Shown: piece after piece, positions 24,534 through 37,063 of the stretch
Numbering within the stretch: position 1 is the first letter of the stretch
Layout: each line of letters starts with the position of its first letter
DNA from: Rosa chinensis
Lineage: Eukaryota > Streptophyta > Magnoliopsida > Rosales > Rosaceae
Reading direction: 5' to 3'
Assembly: GCF_002994745.2 (NCBI RefSeq)
Contig: NC_037094.1
Coordinates: 43,723,139-43,787,138 of the forward strand
Length of the DNA: 64,000 bases
Made by a program: the position numbers and the translations under genes
The notes under the pieces: generated by a model
Told to the model about the DNA's origin: nothing
Seen by the model: only the letters and a program-made list of their open reading frames with translations
The model's database searches: none

Positions 24534-26505
24534 AATTCCCCCACACTTAGCTTTTGCTAGTCCCTTAGCAAAATCACACTAAGACTCAACGAAATTTAAA
24601 GACTCTACAAAAACAATGACTCTATTGCCCTTCAACTTTTTGTCTCAGCAATCTCTTACTTTCACAACACCAAGATTAACACTCAACCAAAATTCAATGT
24701 TAGGCATTCGAGAGTTAATTGAAACACATAATCTTCACATACACAAGTAGGACTTGGTTGTAACAATGGTGATGGTTCTGTTAAGCAAGTTTCAGACAAG
24801 TTTGATTCAATCCTCACAAGGCATATCCACTCTTTCTTCTCTCAGAATTCAAGGCAATACTTAAAAGCTTATACACTCAAGTATATGTGAAAGATAGCAA
24901 GTATATCACATAATGTAAGAAACGAAAGCACATGTATAATTTTCTTTAAAGATCTCATGAAGGATACCAACTACTTGCACAGATGGACCCAAGCCATAGG
25001 TTCAACTCTTGTAACTCATCTCCACATCAAGGGCTGTCCCATCTTAAGGATCAAGAAGGTCTTTTCAAAGGTTGTAATGGGGCTAGGGCTCAAGGTTTAA
25101 AGAAATGAAAGGTAAGGATTTATCAAAGTGTCCTAAAAACCTAGCAGAGCACATGTAGATGTAGAGACCTCAAGAAATCCACCAAGGCATTGCAAAAACG
25201 TCACTTTCCTTAGAGGTAACATAAAAGGGGCCTAATGTCTTCATGTTGGGCCCAATCTTCATTGTAAACTTCCCTTGAACTCTAGTGAAATGGACAAAGG
25301 CCAAATTTTTCTATAGTAGGCCTTCATTTCAAAGCAGACTCCAAAATCACTAAGTATGGGGGACTAAAATCCATAAATATTTCTTTCTTTTCTTTTCTAG
25401 CCGTACATTTTTTCTTTTTCACTTTCTTTTCCTCGGCTTTTTCACACATTTTTTTTTTATGGATAAGTCTACCCCCACACTTGAACTTTCACCTCTTCTC
25501 AATTTTCATCCTTAGCACCAAACCCACGTAGTATGTCTCAAAAGATAGCTCCACTAAGTTCTTAGAACAAAGGGTAGGGTTGTAACTATACTAAGCTTCA
25601 TGGTTAAGGATTTTAGGGTGATGAACGAAAAGGCTTAATGTAGGCTCAAAGGGGCTTATCTAGGGGAGTCCCACGACGGGCACAAATAGGGACACAAGTT
25701 TATATGGCAATGGTGGTAATTCCTAGGATGCCTCTATCCCTTCAAGAATCAGGGCCATGTATTGACAAACGTCTCAACAAGCACAAGAGTGAATTCTAGC
25801 ATTCTCTAGTCCATCAAACTTAATCTATGGCAAGCAGTCAATCAAATGAAAGAATAATGAGATCATCAAAACATCGCCAAGAAAATAAGAATATATGTTT
25901 CATTTATCACTCCAAGAAAAAGGGACATGGCTCAAATATCTCACATGGGCTTTATGAATCAAAACTTATCTTAACATGCTCATATTCTGTACCAAAGTTT
26001 CGAAATCCATATCCACTACAAGGCACATAGTTTTCATATATCTCAATTAACCAAAGAATACCATGTTTAAATCATCTCAATTTTGTGCTCCTCTTTTAAT
26101 CATGATTTCAGAGATATAGAATCATCCTAGACAGTTGAAAGGGCATCCTATGACTCAAAACAAAACAAAAGCAACGAAAATTCTTAATTTTTTGACATTT
26201 TTCAATTTTTTTTTTTTTTGTATTTTTCAATATATGACTCAAGATAAAAGTATAAATCCCTTCCCCCACACTTAAATATTGCATTGTCCTCAATGTAATC
26301 AAGAATAAGCATGCAATGAAACACTTAAGCATATAGGGTAGAGAATTACGAAAATGACTACCAAAATAAATAAAAATTGGAGAAGTAAAAGGGAGAGATA
26401 AAACAAATCTGCGTTGATGACTCCTCCACAGCTACTTCTGAATTGGGTTGCCTCCCAAGCAGCGCTTAATGTTTATAGTCTTTCAGCCTAGACTTGTACC
26501 TCCAT
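24534..26505 (-). other. Post-pol non-coding region of the element (env slot)
   Basis: On the - strand, between the pol stop and the polypurine tract. Athila relatives may carry an env-like gene here; I see no frame longer than about 75 codons. The sequence is related to 6607-7362, so it is a conserved part of the family. The GTGGGGGAATT tract at the LTR edge would prime plus-strand synthesis. Confidence 0.75.
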
Positions 26506-29500
26506 TTAATCCTCAGGGTTTGGAACGTTTTGGAGGGGTACAACCTCCACTTCATGTTCCACAAATGCCTCATAGTAAGGCTTCAAGCGATGCCCATTCA
26601 CCTTGAACTCATTACCTGTTTGTTCACTCTTTATCTGCACAGCTCCATGAGGAAACACATGAGTGATAACAAAAGGCCCAATCCAACGAGAACGAAGCTT
26701 ACCTGGGAAGAGTTTGAGACGAGAATGGAAGAGAAGAACTTTTTGGCCCACAACAAAAGTCTTCCTTCGAATCATTTTGTCATGGAATGCCTTAGTCTTA
26801 TCCTTGTAAATTTTAGCACTTTCAAAGGCATCATTCCTAATCTCCTCTAACTCTTGCAATTGCAACTTCCTATGAAGCCCAGTTGCATCTATATCCATGT
26901 TGAACTGCTTCACAGCCCACCAAGCTCTATGCTCTAACTCCACAGGTAAATGGCAAGGTTTGCCATAAATAATTCGATATGGTGACATACCTATGGGAGT
27001 TTTGTATGCAGTTCTGTAGGCCCACAGAGCATCCTCTAGACGCAAGGACCAGTCCTTCCTGTTGGGGTTCACAGTCTTCTCCAATATCCCCTTGATCTGA
27101 CGATTAGAGACCTCAGCCTGCCCACTAGTTTGGGGGTGATAAGGTGCAGAAACCTTATGTGTCACATCATATCTCTTCAAAAGAGCCTCAATCGTCCGAT
27201 TGCAAAAATGGGATCCACCATCACTAATGAGAACTCTAGGCATTCCAAACCTGCTAAAGATGTTAGACTTGATAAAATCTGCAACAACCTTAGAGTCATT
27301 AGTTCTAGTGGCCTTTGCCTCCACCCATTTGGAAACATAGTCCACTGCAAGTAAGATATAGAGAAACCCACAAGATGATGGGAAAGGTCCCATGAAATCT
27401 ATACCCCAGACATCAAAGATTTCAACAGTTATGATATTAGTCAAGGGCATTTGATCTCTAGGACCTAGGTTTCCTGTTCTTTGGCACTTATCACAAGTTA
27501 AACAATAGGCATGTGCATCCCTAAATAATGTTGGCCAATAGAACCCAGACTCTAACACTTTTAATGCAGTTTTCTTTGACCCAAAGTGACCCCCACATGC
27601 TTTAGAGTGGCAAAACGAAAGTATAGCACTATGTTCATGTTCAGGCACACATCTTCTAATCAATTGATCAGAACAATATTTCCATAGATAAGGTTCATCC
27701 CAAACATATTGCTTAACAGTTTTCTTAAGCCTATCTCTATGAGCACGTGACATGGTATCAGGAATCTTTCTAGACACAATATAGTTCACAATATCTGCAT
27801 ACCATGGTTCACTTACCTGAAGTCCAAAGAGTTGCTCATCTGGAAATGTCTCCACCAGAGGGAGATGATCTTCTGCATGCACCAAGCGACTCAAGTGGTC
27901 AGCTACCACGTTTTCACTACCCTTCTTGTCCTTGATTTCTACGTCAAATTCTTGCAAGAGTAGGATCCATCTGATGAGCCTTGGTTTCGCCTCCTTCTTG
28001 GTCATCAAGTATTTCAAAGCTGCATGGTCAGTAAAGATAGTAACTTTGGTACCAAGTAAGTAAGAGCGAAACTTCTCAAGGGAAAAGACAACTGCAAGGA
28101 GCTCTTTCTCTGTGGTTGAATAGTTCATTTGTGCATCATTGAGAGTCCTTGAGGCGTAGTAGATGGCATAGGGTAGCTTGTCCTTCCTTTGCCCTAAAAC
28201 AACTCCAACTGCATAGTCAGAGGCATCACACATCAACTCAAAGGGCAAGGACCAGTCTGGAGGTAACATGATGGGGGCAGATGTCAACAACTCCTTAAGC
28301 TTGTCAAAAGCTTCTTGACACTCCTTGTCAAAGTGAAATGGCACATCCTTCTGGAGTAGTTGACATAAGGGTCTCGAAATTTTGGAGAAGTCCTTGATGA
28401 ACCTCCTGTAAAAACCTGCATGACCAAGGAAAGAACGAATCTCTCTCACAGAAGTGGGAGAGGGTAAGTGACGCACAATATCAACCTTGGCTTTATCAAC
28501 CTCTATACCCCTAGCAGAGACAATATGTCCTAGAACTATTCCTTGTTTAACCATAAAATGGCATTTTTCCCAGTTTAAGACAAGGTTAGTTTCCATGCAA
28601 CGTTTCAAAATTATCTCCAGATTATTAAGACAATCATCAAAATTCTTTCCAAAGACTGAAAAGTCATCCATGAATACCTCTATGATTTTCTCAATATAAT
28701 CTGAAAAGATACTTACCATACATCTCTGAAAAGTACCTGGAGCGTTGCAAAGTCCGAAGGGCATACGTCTATAAGCAAACGTTCCAAAGGGGCAAGTGAA
28801 GGTTGTCTTCTCTTGATCTTCATTTGCAATTGCAATCTGGTTGTAACCAGAGTATCCATCCAGGAAGCAGTAGTAGTCATGTCCAGCTAGGCGCTCAAGC
28901 ATCTGATCAATGAATGGCAAAGGAAAATGGTCTTTCCTTGTAGTTGCGTTGAGCCTCCTATAGTCAATGCATACTATGTGGCCTGTGACTGTCCTTTGAG
29001 GCACCAGTTCGTTATCAGCATTCTTTACCACAGTGATCCCAGATTTCTTGGGCACGACCTGAACTGGGGAGACCCACTTGGAGTCTGAAATGGGGTAGAT
29101 TACCCCACAATCAAGGAGTTTGATAACCTCCTTCTTCACTACTTCCATCATTGGAGGGTTGAGACGACGTTGAGCCTCTCTAGTGGGTTTAGACCCCTCC
29201 TCTAGAAGTATTCTGTGGACACAAGTTGTAGGGCTGATTCCCTTGATATCCGCCAATGTCCATCCTATGGCGGTCTTGTGTTGCTTCAGCATTTCCACCA
29301 ACTTCTCTTCTTGTGAACTTGTCAGTGTAGAGGACACAATCACTGGTAAGGTCTCCTTGTCCCCTAGGTAGACATACTTCAAATGGTCTGGAAGAGGTTT
29401 TAGCTCAAGTTCTGGGGCCTGGACCACTGAAGGTAAAGTCTTGTTAGCAGATAACTGAATGGACAAAGGAGAGATAGACTTACCTATATAGGGTGATGCC

Positions 29501-32157
29501 TCAAGGAAAGAGACGTTTTCAATGATTTTCTCCTCACAAGTGTCTTTCAACTTGTCCTCTGAGATGATGACGACACTTTTTGTATAACCTACTTCTTGTG
29601 CAAGTGTTGTGGCTAGGGCATCCTCATTCATGACATCAAACATTTTCTGTGCAAGATCATCCAGAATGTCAATAGAAAAACAATCACTTTCATCAAGAGG
29701 ATACCTCATGGCTTCAAAAATGTTGAAGCCTATAACATCACCATCAAACTCCATTGTGAGGGAGCCTGCGTACACATCAATCTTCGTCCTAGCTGTCCTT
29801 AAGAAAGGACGTCCCAAAAGCAATGGAGTTGAACTTACAGGGGAGTCCTCCATTTCCAACACATAGAAATCAGCAGGGAAGATAAGATGGTTAACCTGTA
29901 CAAGCACATCCTCCAACAAACCTCTAGGGTATGCATTGGATCTGTCAGCTAACTGAATGATAACATTGTCAGATTTAAGTTCCCCTAGACCTAGGGTTTC
30001 ATAAACAGAGTAGGGCATAACATTAACAGATGCACCTAGGTCTAGCATGGCATTCTTAAATCTAGAGTTACCAATAGTACAAGGGATAGTAAAGCTTCCA
30101 GGATCCTTACACTTTGGAGGAATTTTCCTCTGAATCAAGGCAGAGACATTCTCACTTACCTTTACCACCTCCTTTCCACGGTTTACTCTCCTAGTAGTGC
30201 AAAGCTCTTTGAGGAACTTGGCATACTTAGGGACTTGCTTGATGGCCTCTAGGAGGGGTAAGTTCACTTGCACCTTCTTGAAAGTTTCCAAGATAGCTTG
30301 GTCACTCTCATCCTTCTTAGATTGGGCAAACCTGCGTGGGAAGGGCATGCAAGGAGAAGAAGGGTTAGCAATAACCGAATTTGATAAGTTAGAGTTACTA
30401 CCTTGAATTTCCGGTTTTGCCTTTAATGGTGGGGACGCCCTTGTCTCTACCTTGGACGTTGCAGGGTCCTTCTCAAAACCCAACTTGGTGGGTTCTTGGT
30501 CTTCCTCAATCTCTACGCTCACTTGAGCCTTCTTGGGTTGCTTCGGTTGATCCACAAATGGTCTTCCACTCCTTGTAGTCACAACTGATGCATTCTCCAC
30601 ATTAGGGTTAGGTATTGTGTTACTAGGGAGCTTGCCAGTTTCGTGGATCTTGCTCATGAAATCCACAACTTGACCCATTTGCTTCTTGAGCTCTGCAATG
30701 TCCTTGGTGTGGGTTTGTTGTCCTTGAATCAAAGCTTGAGTAGAGTTTGTCAAGGCTTGTGTAGAGCTAGTCAAGGCTTCCAACGTTTTGTCATAGTGAG
30801 ACATTGAAGGTCCAGAGTTCTGTGGAGGAGGAGGCATGTAAGGCCTTTGAAAAGATGATCCTTGGAATGAAGGCCCTTGTGGACGTTGGAAATTCCCACC
30901 AAGAGGATTCTGAACGTTATCATTGTTGGTCCACTTGAAGTTGGGATGGTCCCTCCATCCTGGGTTGTAAGTATTGGAGTAAGGGTCATGTCTAGGACGT
31001 TGAGGTCCTCCTTGATATCCTCCTTGATATCCTCCAATAGCATTCGCAGATTCCCATCCTCCATTTTCATTAAGTTGGGGGCACTGATCTGTAACATGCC
31101 CTTGCATAGAGCATACCCCACAAGCTGTTGTTGCACTTGGTCCCTTGGAACTTACCACTTGGTTCATGAGGAGGGTAAGCTTATTCAGTTGGTCTTCAAT
31201 GGCAGTATTCTTGCTCATCTCATGCACCCTACGAGTAGAGTGTCCTACCCCCTCATATTGTTGAGAGTTTAGGGCACGATTAGCTATAAGTTCCTTCCCA
31301 ACCGCAGGTGACTTATCCACAAAAGCTCCTCCAGCTGCAGCATCCAACATTTGCCTCTCCAAGGGTAGGAGTCCTTCGTAGAAACATGTAAGTAGGGTCT
31401 CATCCTTCATCTGATGTTGAGGACATTGTGCAAGTAGGGAGTTGAACCTCTCATAGTAGGCAGCATAGGACTCATCATGAGCTTGCTCTATTCCACTGAG
31501 CTTCTTCCTGAGTGTGATGACCTTAGAAGCTGGGAAGTATTTCTCCAAGAATGCCTTTCTCATTGTTTCCCATGACGTGATACGTCCTGCAGGAAGTTCA
31601 TATAGCCAATCCTTGGCTCTATCAGCTAGAGAGAATGGAAATGCTCTCATCTTAAGAAGGTTTTCATCCGCCCCTTGTGGTTGCATGTTTGCACAAACAG
31701 ATTGGAATTCTCGTACGTGCTTGTTAGCATCCTCCATATTGAGGCCATGGAAGATAGGGAGCTTGTGCAACAATCCACTCTTAAGCTCGAACTCTGCCTG
31801 TCTTCCAGCTGCAGGGGCAGGGTATACTATGCCTGTAGGGGGTCCTCCTTCAACAGTTGCGGTGGAGAGTTCCCTAATAGATGCCATTCTCTCTTCTTTG
31901 ACTTCTTCAGGTGGTGGTGAAGGTGGTGTAGAGTTGGACGAAACCACAGGTGAAGGTGAACGTGAAGGCGGAGATGGACTTGGTGTAGGTGATGTAGACT
32001 CCTCAGAACAGTAGGTCCTCTTCCCTTGCTCGTTAAATGTGTACTCTTTGTATGTTGAAGGAGAAGGACTTGTGAACTCAAGGAGTGAAGGACCCTTCAA
32101 ACGAGCGAGCCTTGCTTCAATTTCCTTTATTGTAGATGGTCTAAAAGGCTCGGTCAT
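26506..32157 (-). CDS. Gag-Pol polyprotein of Athila-like Gypsy element (1883 aa)
   Basis: An uninterrupted frame. Order of domains by approximate residue: a Ser/Pro-rich N-terminus (to 120), Gag capsid-like region (140-270, with [17 protein letters not shown]), CCHC zinc knuckle (about 345, C-x2-C-x4-H-x4-C), aspartic protease (about 704, DLGAS in place of DTGA/DSGA), reverse transcriptase (about 1000-1200, with [20 protein letters not shown] and FMDD near 1163), RNase H (about 1309, CDASDYAVG, with TEKELLAVV and TDHAALKYL), and integrase (zinc HHCC near 1530-1560; catalytic Asp near 1589 in GIDFMG, Asp near 1649 in SDGGSHF, Glu near 1683 in QAEVSN, spaced D-35-E). Gag and Pol are in one frame, so no frameshift is needed for Pol. 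It makes element particles, cDNA and integrates it. The Leu in the protease triad neighbourhood (DLGAS) is unusual for retroviral-type proteases but seen in this lineage. The Met at 32157 is the first in frame. Confidence 0.95.
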   Translation of the reverse strand: MTEPFRPSTIKEIEARLARLKGPSLLEFTSPSPSTYKEYTFNEQGKRTYCSEESTSPTPSPSPPSRSPSPVVSSNSTPPSPPPEEVKEERMASIRELSTATVEGGPPTGIVYPAPAAGRQAEFELKSGLLHKLPIFHGLNMEDANKHVREFQSVCANMQPQGADENLLKMRAFPFSLADRAKDWLYELPAGRITSWETMRKAFLEKYFPASKVITLRKKLSGIEQAHDESYAAYYERFNSLLAQCPQHQMKDETLLTCFYEGLLPLERQMLDAAAGGAFVDKSPAVGKELIANRALNSQQYEGVGHSTRRVHEMSKNTAIEDQLNKLTLLMNQVVSSKGPSATTACGVCSMQGHVTDQCPQLNENGGWESANAIGGYQGGYQGGPQRPRHDPYSNTYNPGWRDHPNFKWTNNDNVQNPLGGNFQRPQGPSFQGSSFQRPYMPPPPQNSGPSMSHYDKTLEALTSSTQALTNSTQALIQGQQTHTKDIAELKKQMGQVVDFMSKIHETGKLPSNTIPNPNVENASVVTTRSGRPFVDQPKQPKKAQVSVEIEEDQEPTKLGFEKDPATSKVETRASPPLKAKPEIQGSNSNLSNSVIANPSSPCMPFPRRFAQSKKDESDQAILETFKKVQVNLPLLEAIKQVPKYAKFLKELCTTRRVNRGKEVVKVSENVSALIQRKIPPKCKDPGSFTIPCTIGNSRFKNAMLDLGASVNVMPYSVYETLGLGELKSDNVIIQLADRSNAYPRGLLEDVLVQVNHLIFPADFYVLEMEDSPVSSTPLLLGRPFLRTARTKIDVYAGSLTMEFDGDVIGFNIFEAMRYPLDESDCFSIDILDDLAQKMFDVMNEDALATTLAQEVGYTKSVVIISEDKLKDTCEEKIIENVSFLEASPYIGKSISPLSIQLSANKTLPSVVQAPELELKPLPDHLKYVYLGDKETLPVIVSSTLTSSQEEKLVEMLKQHKTAIGWTLADIKGISPTTCVHRILLEEGSKPTREAQRRLNPPMMEVVKKEVIKLLDCGVIYPISDSKWVSPVQVVPKKSGITVVKNADNELVPQRTVTGHIVCIDYRRLNATTRKDHFPLPFIDQMLERLAGHDYYCFLDGYSGYNQIAIANEDQEKTTFTCPFGTFAYRRMPFGLCNAPGTFQRCMVSIFSDYIEKIIEVFMDDFSVFGKNFDDCLNNLEIILKRCMETNLVLNWEKCHFMVKQGIVLGHIVSARGIEVDKAKVDIVRHLPSPTSVREIRSFLGHAGFYRRFIKDFSKISRPLCQLLQKDVPFHFDKECQEAFDKLKELLTSAPIMLPPDWSLPFELMCDASDYAVGVVLGQRKDKLPYAIYYASRTLNDAQMNYSTTEKELLAVVFSLEKFRSYLLGTKVTIFTDHAALKYLMTKKEAKPRLIRWILLLQEFDVEIKDKKGSENVVADHLSRLVHAEDHLPLVETFPDEQLFGLQVSEPWYADIVNYIVSRKIPDTMSRAHRDRLKKTVKQYVWDEPYLWKYCSDQLIRRCVPEHEHSAILSFCHSKACGGHFGSKKTALKVLESGFYWPTLFRDAHAYCLTCDKCQRTGNLGPRDQMPLTNIITVEIFDVWGIDFMGPFPSSCGFLYILLAVDYVSKWVEAKATRTNDSKVVADFIKSNIFSRFGMPRVLISDGGSHFCNRTIEALLKRYDVTHKVSAPYHPQTSGQAEVSNRQIKGILEKTVNPNRKDWSLRLEDALWAYRTAYKTPIGMSPYRIIYGKPCHLPVELEHRAWWAVKQFNMDIDATGLHRKLQLQELEEIRNDAFESAKIYKDKTKAFHDKMIRRKTFVVGQKVLLFHSRLKLFPGKLRSRWIGPFVITHVFPHGAVQIKSEQTGNEFKVNGHRLKPYYEAFVEHEVEVVPLQNVPNPED

Positions 32158-33843
32158 TCATAGGATTCCTGAACATTATCAGAATTCAAAGAAGTTAGCA
32201 AAGTATAAAGTAAACTAATTACAAATTAGCGATTTATACATCAACGTTACTATTCACGAGTCACTATTCACAAGTTACTATTCACGATTTTACTATTTAT
32301 GATTTATACAAGTATAAATAGAGTATAAATTACAAACTATCCACAATCTTTTCACAAATAAACCACGTAAGAAGTTTATACAAGTATAAAATGTACAAAA
32401 CAACACAATTTACAAGTGGAGGTTATGTTCAAGTGTATTATTATCTTTACAAATAAAGTTAATATCTCAGTTGATTACAAGTTGTAAGTCGAGCCCAATA
32501 GAAACCACTACTATTGGTGAGATACGATCTAGGGATAGTCGCCTAGACATAAGTCGCTTTCCTTTGTTTCAGAAGGCTAGATGGCCAGATTAAGAGATAA
32601 GTGAGAGGGAGGACTCATTTTGGTGACACTACGGAGGCTACTCCCTCATTGAGGTTTAGGCCCCTATTGGCTACTCCCACATTGTGGTTTACGCACAGTC
32701 TATAGTATCTCTGAGATCCAATTTGAACCCATCACCCAGGGTCTCAACCTAGACACCACCTATATGCCCCTTACTCAGCTTGAAAAGAACTCATGTGTTA
32801 GACAGTTCTCCAAATACTAATAAAAGCCGCCCTCAACTTCAAAAGACCTTAGAAAGGCACTAATGAAGGGTTAAGGCCAATATTAACAAAAGGGCCCTTA
32901 TCTACTCATACGATTTTACACACTTATAACAATCAAGAATTTAACAATATTTACAATTAATTCTTTTCTTTTCTTTTGTTTAACAAGATTAGACACATTT
33001 TACAAAAACTTTCAAACAAGATTACAAACAAACGTCACACTTTGTACAACTTCTCTTTTTTTTTTTTTTTTTTTTTTTTGTACGAAAATGCTTACAAATA
33101 TTTACATTCTTTCCTTTCCTTTACAATTATTTTCAACACTTAGGTACGGGAACAGGGAGTCTCGATGTGCAATGGGACTGAAACAGCTACCCTTTTCAAG
33201 ACTATGTTTGATCCAATATACCTTAGTGAATCACAATATTTTCATTTGTTATATATATCATTGATTTCAAATTCAATTCCAAGCGGTAAATCAAGAGGAC
33301 GTGCGGCCCAAGTATAGTCGTCTAGACACCAAGTCCCTCCTACATCCTTTGGGCAACCTTACTGAAATGGCCAGGTAGGGGAGGGCGACCACGAGAGGTA
33401 GAATCCATTTTGGCATGAGCTACTCCCACATTGTGGTTTAGGCTCATTTGCACGCACTTCTGGATTCAAGAACCTGTCATGAGCGTTGTCCCCTTTCCTA
33501 GACACCATCCCACATAGGCTATACTTACTTGGATGAAAAAGGTCCTAAGTGTGAAGACAGTTCAATGAATGTTAATAAAGGCCGCCCTCAACCTTAAGGG
33601 ACCTGGACTAGGTACCAATAAGGGGTTTAGGCCAATATTAATAAACACGACTTCACCTATTCCTTCTTTAATTTACAACTCACAATAAAAATTCGTATTC
33701 ACTAATATAAATAACAACCTAAGTAATTAACTAACTAATTTTCGACAATTACAAAATAATTAACAAGTAAATTTTTTTTTTCTTTTTTTTCGGTCACAAT
33801 ATAAACAAAACACATATTCACAAAGTGACAAATGATTTTTCAA
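32158..33843 (-). other. Untranslated leader of the element with internal duplication
   Basis: Lies between primer site and Gag start. It holds two diverged direct copies (about 32495-32895 and 33295-33650), each with GGCTACTCCCACATTGTGG-like core, 'cctagacacca' and 'aaagccgccctcaac' blocks. A long poly-T run sits at about 33057-33080. It has no long frame. Confidence 0.7.
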
Positions 33844-33861
33844 TCCCCGGCAACGGCGCCA
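33844..33861 (-). promoter_or_regulatory. Primer binding site, tRNA-Asp
   Basis: TCCCCGGCAACGGCGCCA on the + strand equals the 3' end of plant tRNA-Asp including CCA, so the - strand element RNA pairs with that tRNA to start cDNA synthesis. It lies 5 bp inside the 5' LTR. Confidence 0.9.
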
Positions 33862-33866
33862 AAAAT

Positions 33867-36184
33867 TGATGTCGTTTTAGGGAGCGCACAATTTAACCCT
33901 GAAATGTTATTAGTAGTATAAAGTAAATAGGGATCGTTCTATTCCGGGGATTGAGGGTACACCTGTCATTATCAAACAATTAAACAATTAAAATTAAAAC
34001 AAAGTATAATATTTACAAAAATATAACAAAATATATACATATTTACGAAAAGGGGGGATATTTTTGATTTTGGTTTTCTTTTCCGAAAATAAAAGCTAAG
34101 CTAACAAAATAATTAAAATGCAAAAACATAAAAATACAAATGAAATGCAAGAACAAAGATCAAACCGGAATATATAATTAAAACCAATTCAAGTTCATCA
34201 TTGTTCATCATAGTCATGCAAGAGAAGTTGATCATGTGAAACGTTCAAAAGCAAACAATTTCCCATATTTTACTTTCAATGCTAATTAACCTAAGTGAAA
34301 GCACCTAGATTACTCCTATCAAACATGCAATCAAACCCTAGAAAGCTAGTCAATCATGTCATGTTTAATGCATTAAGCACCTAGAAAGGCTATCAACTCA
34401 AATGTGCAACTTAGTATGGAAAAGTCCACCTAATTGCAATCTTCTTTGATTAAATTCGGTTTTTGTACAAAACCTTTACTACTTATCGATTCAAGAACAC
34501 AAGACCAAAAAGTTGATCCATGTTCTCAAATTCGTAGCAACAATCACATAAAAACCCTAAATGTTTCGAACCATTCAAGATTATCATACAAAAGATTTCT
34601 ATCATGCAAATTTAATCAAACACTCACACAAAAGCAACCATAAATCACAATATATGAATCTGAAAATTAACAATTAATCATAAAATTTCAGAAATCAATA
34701 TTTGTTCAAACAATTGTGTCAACTAAGGCATAACCAACGAAAATTACAAAGCAAAGGTTACAAGGAGAATCGGATTACACCGTGATGAAGATGAGATGAG
34801 TGAAGTGATGAATGGTCTCTTGAATTTCGAAAGCAATCTTCAAGGATGGTGATGGATGATGTGCACGGCTTGTCTTCTTCTTCCTTGGCCTTGCTTGAAC
34901 TTCGTGGTTGCCCTAGAGGATGGAGATGAACACGGCTAAGCTAGAGAGAGTTTTCTGATTTTTCTTCAAAGTGTAAAACGTAAAGGTCGGAACTCTTGAC
35001 GTTGAGAAGAATGGAGATTATATAGGAGCACGGCCTCCTTGGTCTTTAAGCCGTCCTCTTTTCTGAATTTCTCACGGAATTAATGTAGTCATTCCACATA
35101 CTTTCCTCCAATGCAAGCTTGCCACATAAGCCCTATGAGGTGGTGCAACCAATCACAAAATTCCAATATTAATTCCCTAAATAATCTTGCCGAAATTCCC
35201 TTGATATAATTCTGATTTTTGTAGTTCAATTCGGCCAAACTTCCTTTAGGGAATTAAGGAATGTATCTAGACTTCTTTTGAGCTTTTCTTGGTCTCCACC
35301 TTTTTCTCTTTCCTTTTATTTCTCCCTTGAATATCTCCTTGCCGAATTCTCTAGGGTTTTCTTTTAATTCACACGGCAACTTCCTTCTTTTCCTCTTGGC
35401 TTGGACGGCAAAAGATATTCTAGGGTTTATCTCTTGATGAATTTCCATAAAAATAGCCCTAGAAAATCTCCCTAGAAAATCTCCTTTTAATTTCTGATTT
35501 TTGGGCGCCACTTCCTTGTTTCTCTCTTCATCTTGGACGGCAAAACTCCCCTAGGGTTTATTCATTCGTCATAAACCCTAAATGTATGGGCTTCATGGGC
35601 CTTTGATCCAATTTGCCGAAAATCCAATGAGTCTTGAGAGTTCTTGGGCCTTGTTGCTTCAACTTCAAGCCTTGTCACCTTCCAACGTCACAATACTTTA
35701 TTTTTCCATTCCTTTTTCATAGTAACGTTGGAAACTTCATAGGTGGGCTTTCCTCTTTTCCGCAGGGTTTCCTGGTTGGACCAGGAAAACTTCTTTTCTT
35801 CATTTCTGCTCATTTCTGTGGCTCATCTTTGCTCCCCTTGACTTTCGCAAGCTCCTCTTTCCATTTGTGAGTTCATTTCCACTTTTTAGCTCGGAGGTCC
35901 TGAAAATAGAAACTAATAAGAAAAATAGAAACTTTCCTAAAATGAAAAATGGCAACTTTCCTAAACTGAAAATGGAAAACTTTCTAAAAATGAAAAATAG
36001 AAACTACCGAAAATGGAAACTTACTAAAAATGATAAATAGAAACTACAAAAATAGAAACTTTCTACAAATAGGAACTTTCCCAATTAAAGAATGGAAACT
36101 TTCCTAAACAGGGTTTTAATAAGGAAATAACGCAAGAAATGCAGGGAAAAGCAAGTAAAATGTCGCATTAAAATGCTCCTATCA
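33867..36184 (-). repeat. 5' LTR of the Athila-like element (2318 bp)
   Basis: Same length and ends as 22216-24533. Differences seen by eye are about five substitutions (near 33877, 33907, 34168, 34325 and 36161). A TATATAATC box lies near 35020 on the - strand, a candidate promoter. Confidence 0.97.
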
Positions 36185-36189
36185 GCTTG
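36185..36189. repeat. Target site duplication of the complete Athila-like element, right
   Basis: GCTTG, identical to 22211-22215. Confidence 0.9.
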
Positions 36190-36245
36190 GACTCTTCAAA
36201 ATGCTTCTGATTATGCTCCTCCATCATGAAGCCCATCACCTATTC
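36190..36245 (-). pseudogene. 5' part of the coding exon split by the Athila-like element
   Basis: On the - strand, VMGFMMEEHNQKHFEESK reads straight to the element and continues in frame at 22215. An AG acceptor precedes GTGATGGGC at about 36241. Upstream exons were not recognised. Confidence 0.5.
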
Positions 36246-37063
36246 AAAAATTCTGGAAAAAAATCTATTCACTATTCAATGATATGATGCGCAGGAACAC
36301 ATATAAACATAAACAACTGATTACACAAAAATCACAGATGAATAACCTGCTAATGTTGTTCTGGTCCAGAAAGCACAACCCTAAAGATCAAATGGCCTGG
36401 AACCCAATAACCCACAATGGAATCCTTCAAAATTCCAGCAATTGGAACTCACTCGGATTTAATTGTCTTAACCGAAAAATACAATGAAGATTAAGACTAA
36501 AAAAAACAAACATATGTATCCACACAACAGAGGAACAAATCTAAAAATAGACAAGGCAAACAAATTTAGATTGCTTAAGTATTTGAACTAATATCAAGAA
36601 CTAAATTTGGCACAAAAACAACCTCCACTAAACCTCGCATTAGGAAAGGAAGGAGAGATCCATATACCAGTCATGAGCGATAGCGAAGCCTAGATAGGCG
36701 GTTCACTTGAGTTGCTCAACCACCCCTTAGGGGAGGTCCTGAATCCGGGACGGAGCCGACTTTAAGAAAGAGGGGAATCGACAGAAGGCACCGAAGGTGT
36801 TCTTAATCAGCCTGATTCGATCTCTCCTTCCTAATATTCTGTATATTCTCTTCTCGTTTGGGCTTTATGAGGCTGCTGAGATAATTAGATTTATTCGTAT
36901 ATATATATTTTTTGAGGTTATATCCATCGTATATCGCGTGCAAAGCATGTGAGTGGAGTAAAATCAGTTTTACTGACGTAGACGTTTTTTGGCCTAACAG
37001 ATCCTAACAGCGCGTGTATTGCACGCACCGTTGAAGACCCCAGGGGAGCACCTACCTAGGTGG
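36246..37063. other. Non-coding; contains a GC-richer block with inverted ends
   Basis: Mostly AT-rich. A GC-richer block at about 36641-36835 is bounded by GGAAGGAGAGATC (left) and its inverse GATCTCTCCTTCC (right). Its style, with 'gaatccgggacggagccg' and 'aaggcaccgaaggtg', recalls organelle DNA. No gene is visible. Confidence 0.35.

Larger units (their letters stand above)
22216..36184 (-). mobile_element. Complete Athila-like Ty3-gypsy retrotransposon (13,969 bp)
   Basis: Read on the - strand: 5' LTR (36184-33867), primer binding site for tRNA-Asp (33861-33844), 1.7-kb leader, a single gag-pol frame (32157-26506), a 2-kb non-coding tail, polypurine tract (about 24534-24547) and 3' LTR (24533-22216). 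The GCTTG duplication flanks it. The tRNA-Asp primer, long LTRs, long leader and empty space after pol fit the Athila branch; the assignment rests on these traits, not on a tree. LTRs have equal length and about five differences by eye, which points to a recent insertion. All catalytic motifs in pol are present, so it may be autonomous. Confidence 0.95.

Noticed and set aside
26108..26332. Possible env-like gene after pol
   Set aside because: 74 codons, low complexity, no membrane-protein organisation beyond chance. The slot appears empty.
30877..31272. 131-codon + strand frame
   Set aside because: Antisense to the Gag zinc-knuckle region; a shadow.
31514..32014. 166-codon + strand frame
   Set aside because: Antisense to the Pro/Ser-rich start and capsid part of Gag. 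No domain; a shadow of the - strand frame.
33844..33861. tRNA-Asp-like sequence
   Set aside because: Only 18 bases equal to the 3' end of tRNA-Asp, placed 5 bp inside an LTR. It is a primer binding site, not a tRNA gene.
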